The notes under the pieces are model-generated. The model worked only from the letters and a program-made list of their open reading frames with translations, was not told where the DNA came from and searched no databases. Both the position numbers and the translations under genes were made by a program. Source: Christensenellaceae bacterium (lineage in GTDB: Bacteria; Bacillota; Clostridia; Christensenellales; Aristaeellaceae). Taken from it: 5,534 bases of DNA. Below, piece by piece: positions 4,111-5,534 of this stretch. Each line of letters starts with the position of its first letter. The stretch's first letter is position 1. The DNA is taken from assembly GCA_017881705.1 (NCBI GenBank), contig JADGQP010000061.1, positions 1-5,534 on the forward strand, given 5' to 3'.

Positions 4111-5534
4111 ATGAACCACGTCCAGGGACACGCCGAGGTATGGGAAGAACAGGTCAACATACCCACGTATGAGGTTGGGCAGCCTGATCCCAATCCCTTG
4201 TTTTTAGAAAAGCGCGTCTATCAAGGCAGCAGCGGCAAGGTATATCCTCTGCCCGTGATCGACACCCTGAGCGACCGAAAAGTCGATAAGCCCTATCAGG
4301 CTGTATGGCTGGAGAACGATTATCTGCGCGTGATGGTGCTGCCGCAGCTGGGCGGGCGCATCCAGCGCGCTTACGATAAAACCAACGGATATGATTTTGT
4401 TTATTATAACGAGGTTATCAAACCTGCGCTGGTCGGGCTCGCGGGGCCGTGGGTAAGCGGCGGAATTGAGTTTAACTGGCCGCAGCATCACCGACCCAGT
4501 ACCTTTTCGCCGGTTGAATATACGTTAAGGGAAAACCCTGACGGGAGCTGCAGCGTGCTGCTTAGCGAAGTGGATGTGATGTACGGCACCAAGGGTATGA
4601 TGACGCTGACTCTCTACCCCGGGCACGCATACCTGGAGATACAGGGAAGGCTGTACAACCGTACACCTCTGCCGCAGACGTTCCTGTGGTGGGCCAACCC
4701 CGCCGTGGCTGTGAACGAGTATACCCGTTCCATCTTTCCGCCGGATGTTCATGCCGTGATGGATCATGGAAAGCGGGACGTATCCCGTTTCCCGGTCGCC
4801 ACAGGCGTTTACTACAAGCACGACTATGGAGCGGGCGTGGATATCAGCCGATACCGCAACATTCCCGTGCCCACCAGCTATATGGCCTGCGAAAGCGCTT
4901 ACGATTTTATGGGCGGTTATGATGAGCATGAGCAAGCCGGGCTTTTACACATCGCCGACCACCACGTGTCCCCGGGGAAAAAGCAGTGGACGTGGGGGTG
5001 TGGGGATTTCGGCCAGGCGTGGGACCGCAACCTGACCGACGACAATGGCCCGTATATTGAACTGATGACCGGTGTATACACCGACAATCAGCCGGATTTC
5101 TCCTGGCTTAAACCTTTTGAAGAAAAAACGTTCACGCAGGTGTTCATGCCCTACAAGCAGGTTGGGCGTGTTTGCAACGCCAGCAAAGAAATCGTATTGG
5201 GGCTAGAAATTGCGGACGGTAAGGCGGATGTGCGCGTTTATGCCTCCTGCGTACGCAGGGACGCGCTGATTATGTTGATAGTGAGGGGCCGCAAGGTGCT
5301 GGAGCAAACCGCGACTCTGTCGCCGGAGAATGCGCTGACGCTGACCGCAGCCGTAGGCGCGTGCGCTCCCCATGAGGTGACGCTGGCCGTATTGGACGGG
5401 CAGGGGACGCTGCTGTTAAGCTATACGCCCGCAATGCCCGAAATCAAGCCGATGCCCAGCCCCGCGGAACCGCTGCCGGAGCCTGAAGCAATCCCTACGG
5501 TAGAGGAACTCTACCTGGCCGCGACCCACCTGGA
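4111..5534 (+). CDS. DUF5107 domain-containing protein, probably with C-terminal TPR repeats (3' partial)
   Basis: The frame is open from the ATG at 4111 to the window edge, 474 whole codons with no stop. AAAGGAGG (4096-4103) sits 7 bases upstream and fixes the start. There is no signal peptide, so it is probably cytoplasmic. The sequence is a textbook DUF5107 domain. It shows LPQLGGRI (77-84), the hallmark GPWVSGGIEFNWPQHHRPS (112-130), LWWANPAV, DHHVSPGKKQWTWG (283-296), and DNGPYIELMTGVYTDNQPDFSWL (311-333). The conserved His, Glu and Trp residues and the beta-rich layout resemble the aldose-mutarotase superfamily; that fold assignment is my inference. Residues about 350-440 look like a second beta domain. 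A Pro-rich linker (about 443-462) follows, then TVEELYLAATHLE, which in full-length relatives leads into TPR repeats. Such proteins are usually around 1,000 residues, so over half is missing here. Function is not established. Context points to handling of the imported sugar or its oligomers. Confidence 0.92.
   Translation, partial: MNHVQGHAEVWEEQVNIPTYEVGQPDPNPLFLEKRVYQGSSGKVYPLPVIDTLSDRKVDKPYQAVWLENDYLRVMVLPQLGGRIQRAYDKTNGYDFVYYNEVIKPALVGLAGPWVSGGIEFNWPQHHRPSTFSPVEYTLRENPDGSCSVLLSEVDVMYGTKGMMTLTLYPGHAYLEIQGRLYNRTPLPQTFLWWANPAVAVNEYTRSIFPPDVHAVMDHGKRDVSRFPVATGVYYKHDYGAGVDISRYRNIPVPTSYMACESAYDFMGGYDEHEQAGLLHIADHHVSPGKKQWTWGCGDFGQAWDRNLTDDNGPYIELMTGVYTDNQPDFSWLKPFEEKTFTQVFMPYKQVGRVCNASKEIVLGLEIADGKADVRVYASCVRRDALIMLIVRGRKVLEQTATLSPENALTLTAAVGACAPHEVTLAVLDGQGTLLLSYTPAMPEIKPMPSPAEPLPEPEAIPTVEELYLAATHL

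Noticed and set aside
4204..4935. Minus-strand open frames within the DUF5107 gene, and overlapping plus-frame ones near 4686-5035
   Set aside because: They overlap densely conserved DUF5107 motifs in the main frame and show no domains or ribosome binding sites.

Overview
The window carries a carbohydrate-uptake locus of the kind common in Bacillota. Strong GGAGG-type ribosome binding sites, a sigma-A-like promoter, a C-terminal-HTH AraC regulator and a DUF5107/TPR protein all fit a moderately GC-rich gut-type clostridium. The genus cannot be read from the sequence. One lineage hint is the sugar-binding protein, which has a cleavable signal peptide ending AVA-ES instead of the lipoprotein Cys usual in monoderm Firmicutes. 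I have the impression that this occurs in some Christensenellales-like clostridia, but that is inference.

Layout. Positions 3-770 (+) hold the C-terminal half of a RbsA/AraG/MglA-type ABC ATPase, cut by the window edge. Positions 809-1789 (+) hold its RbsC/AraH-type permease. A 216-base intercistronic stretch (1790-2005) contains two well-formed stem-loops and no convincing promoter. Positions 2006-2980 (+) hold a periplasmic-binding-protein-like sugar receptor resembling AraF. A strong hairpin at 2997-3028 separates it from the convergent AraC-family regulator at 3892-3050 (-). Positions 3893-4110 are an AT-rich divergent promoter region with a good sigma-A promoter for the regulator, an inverted repeat over its -35 box, and a pair of AAGGCAT direct repeats 20 bp apart facing the next gene. 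Positions 4111-5534 (+) hold the N-terminal part of a DUF5107 protein, open at the right edge.

How the genes work together (inference from family knowledge and order). The receptor captures a monosaccharide and delivers it to the permease/ATPase importer. The AraC-type regulator probably senses the sugar or a derivative. It may control itself, the divergent DUF5107 gene and perhaps the transporter. DUF5107 proteins have a domain that looks related to the aldose-mutarotase fold, followed by TPR repeats, and often sit beside sugar-uptake genes, but their biochemical role is not established. The receptor resembles E. coli AraF but has at least one changed ligand-contact position, so the substrate should not be assumed to be L-arabinose.

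I see no mobile element, CRISPR array, RNA gene or defence system. The points that merit a second look are the structured leader before the receptor gene, the operator-like repeats in the divergent region, and the uncharacterised DUF5107 protein in this context.
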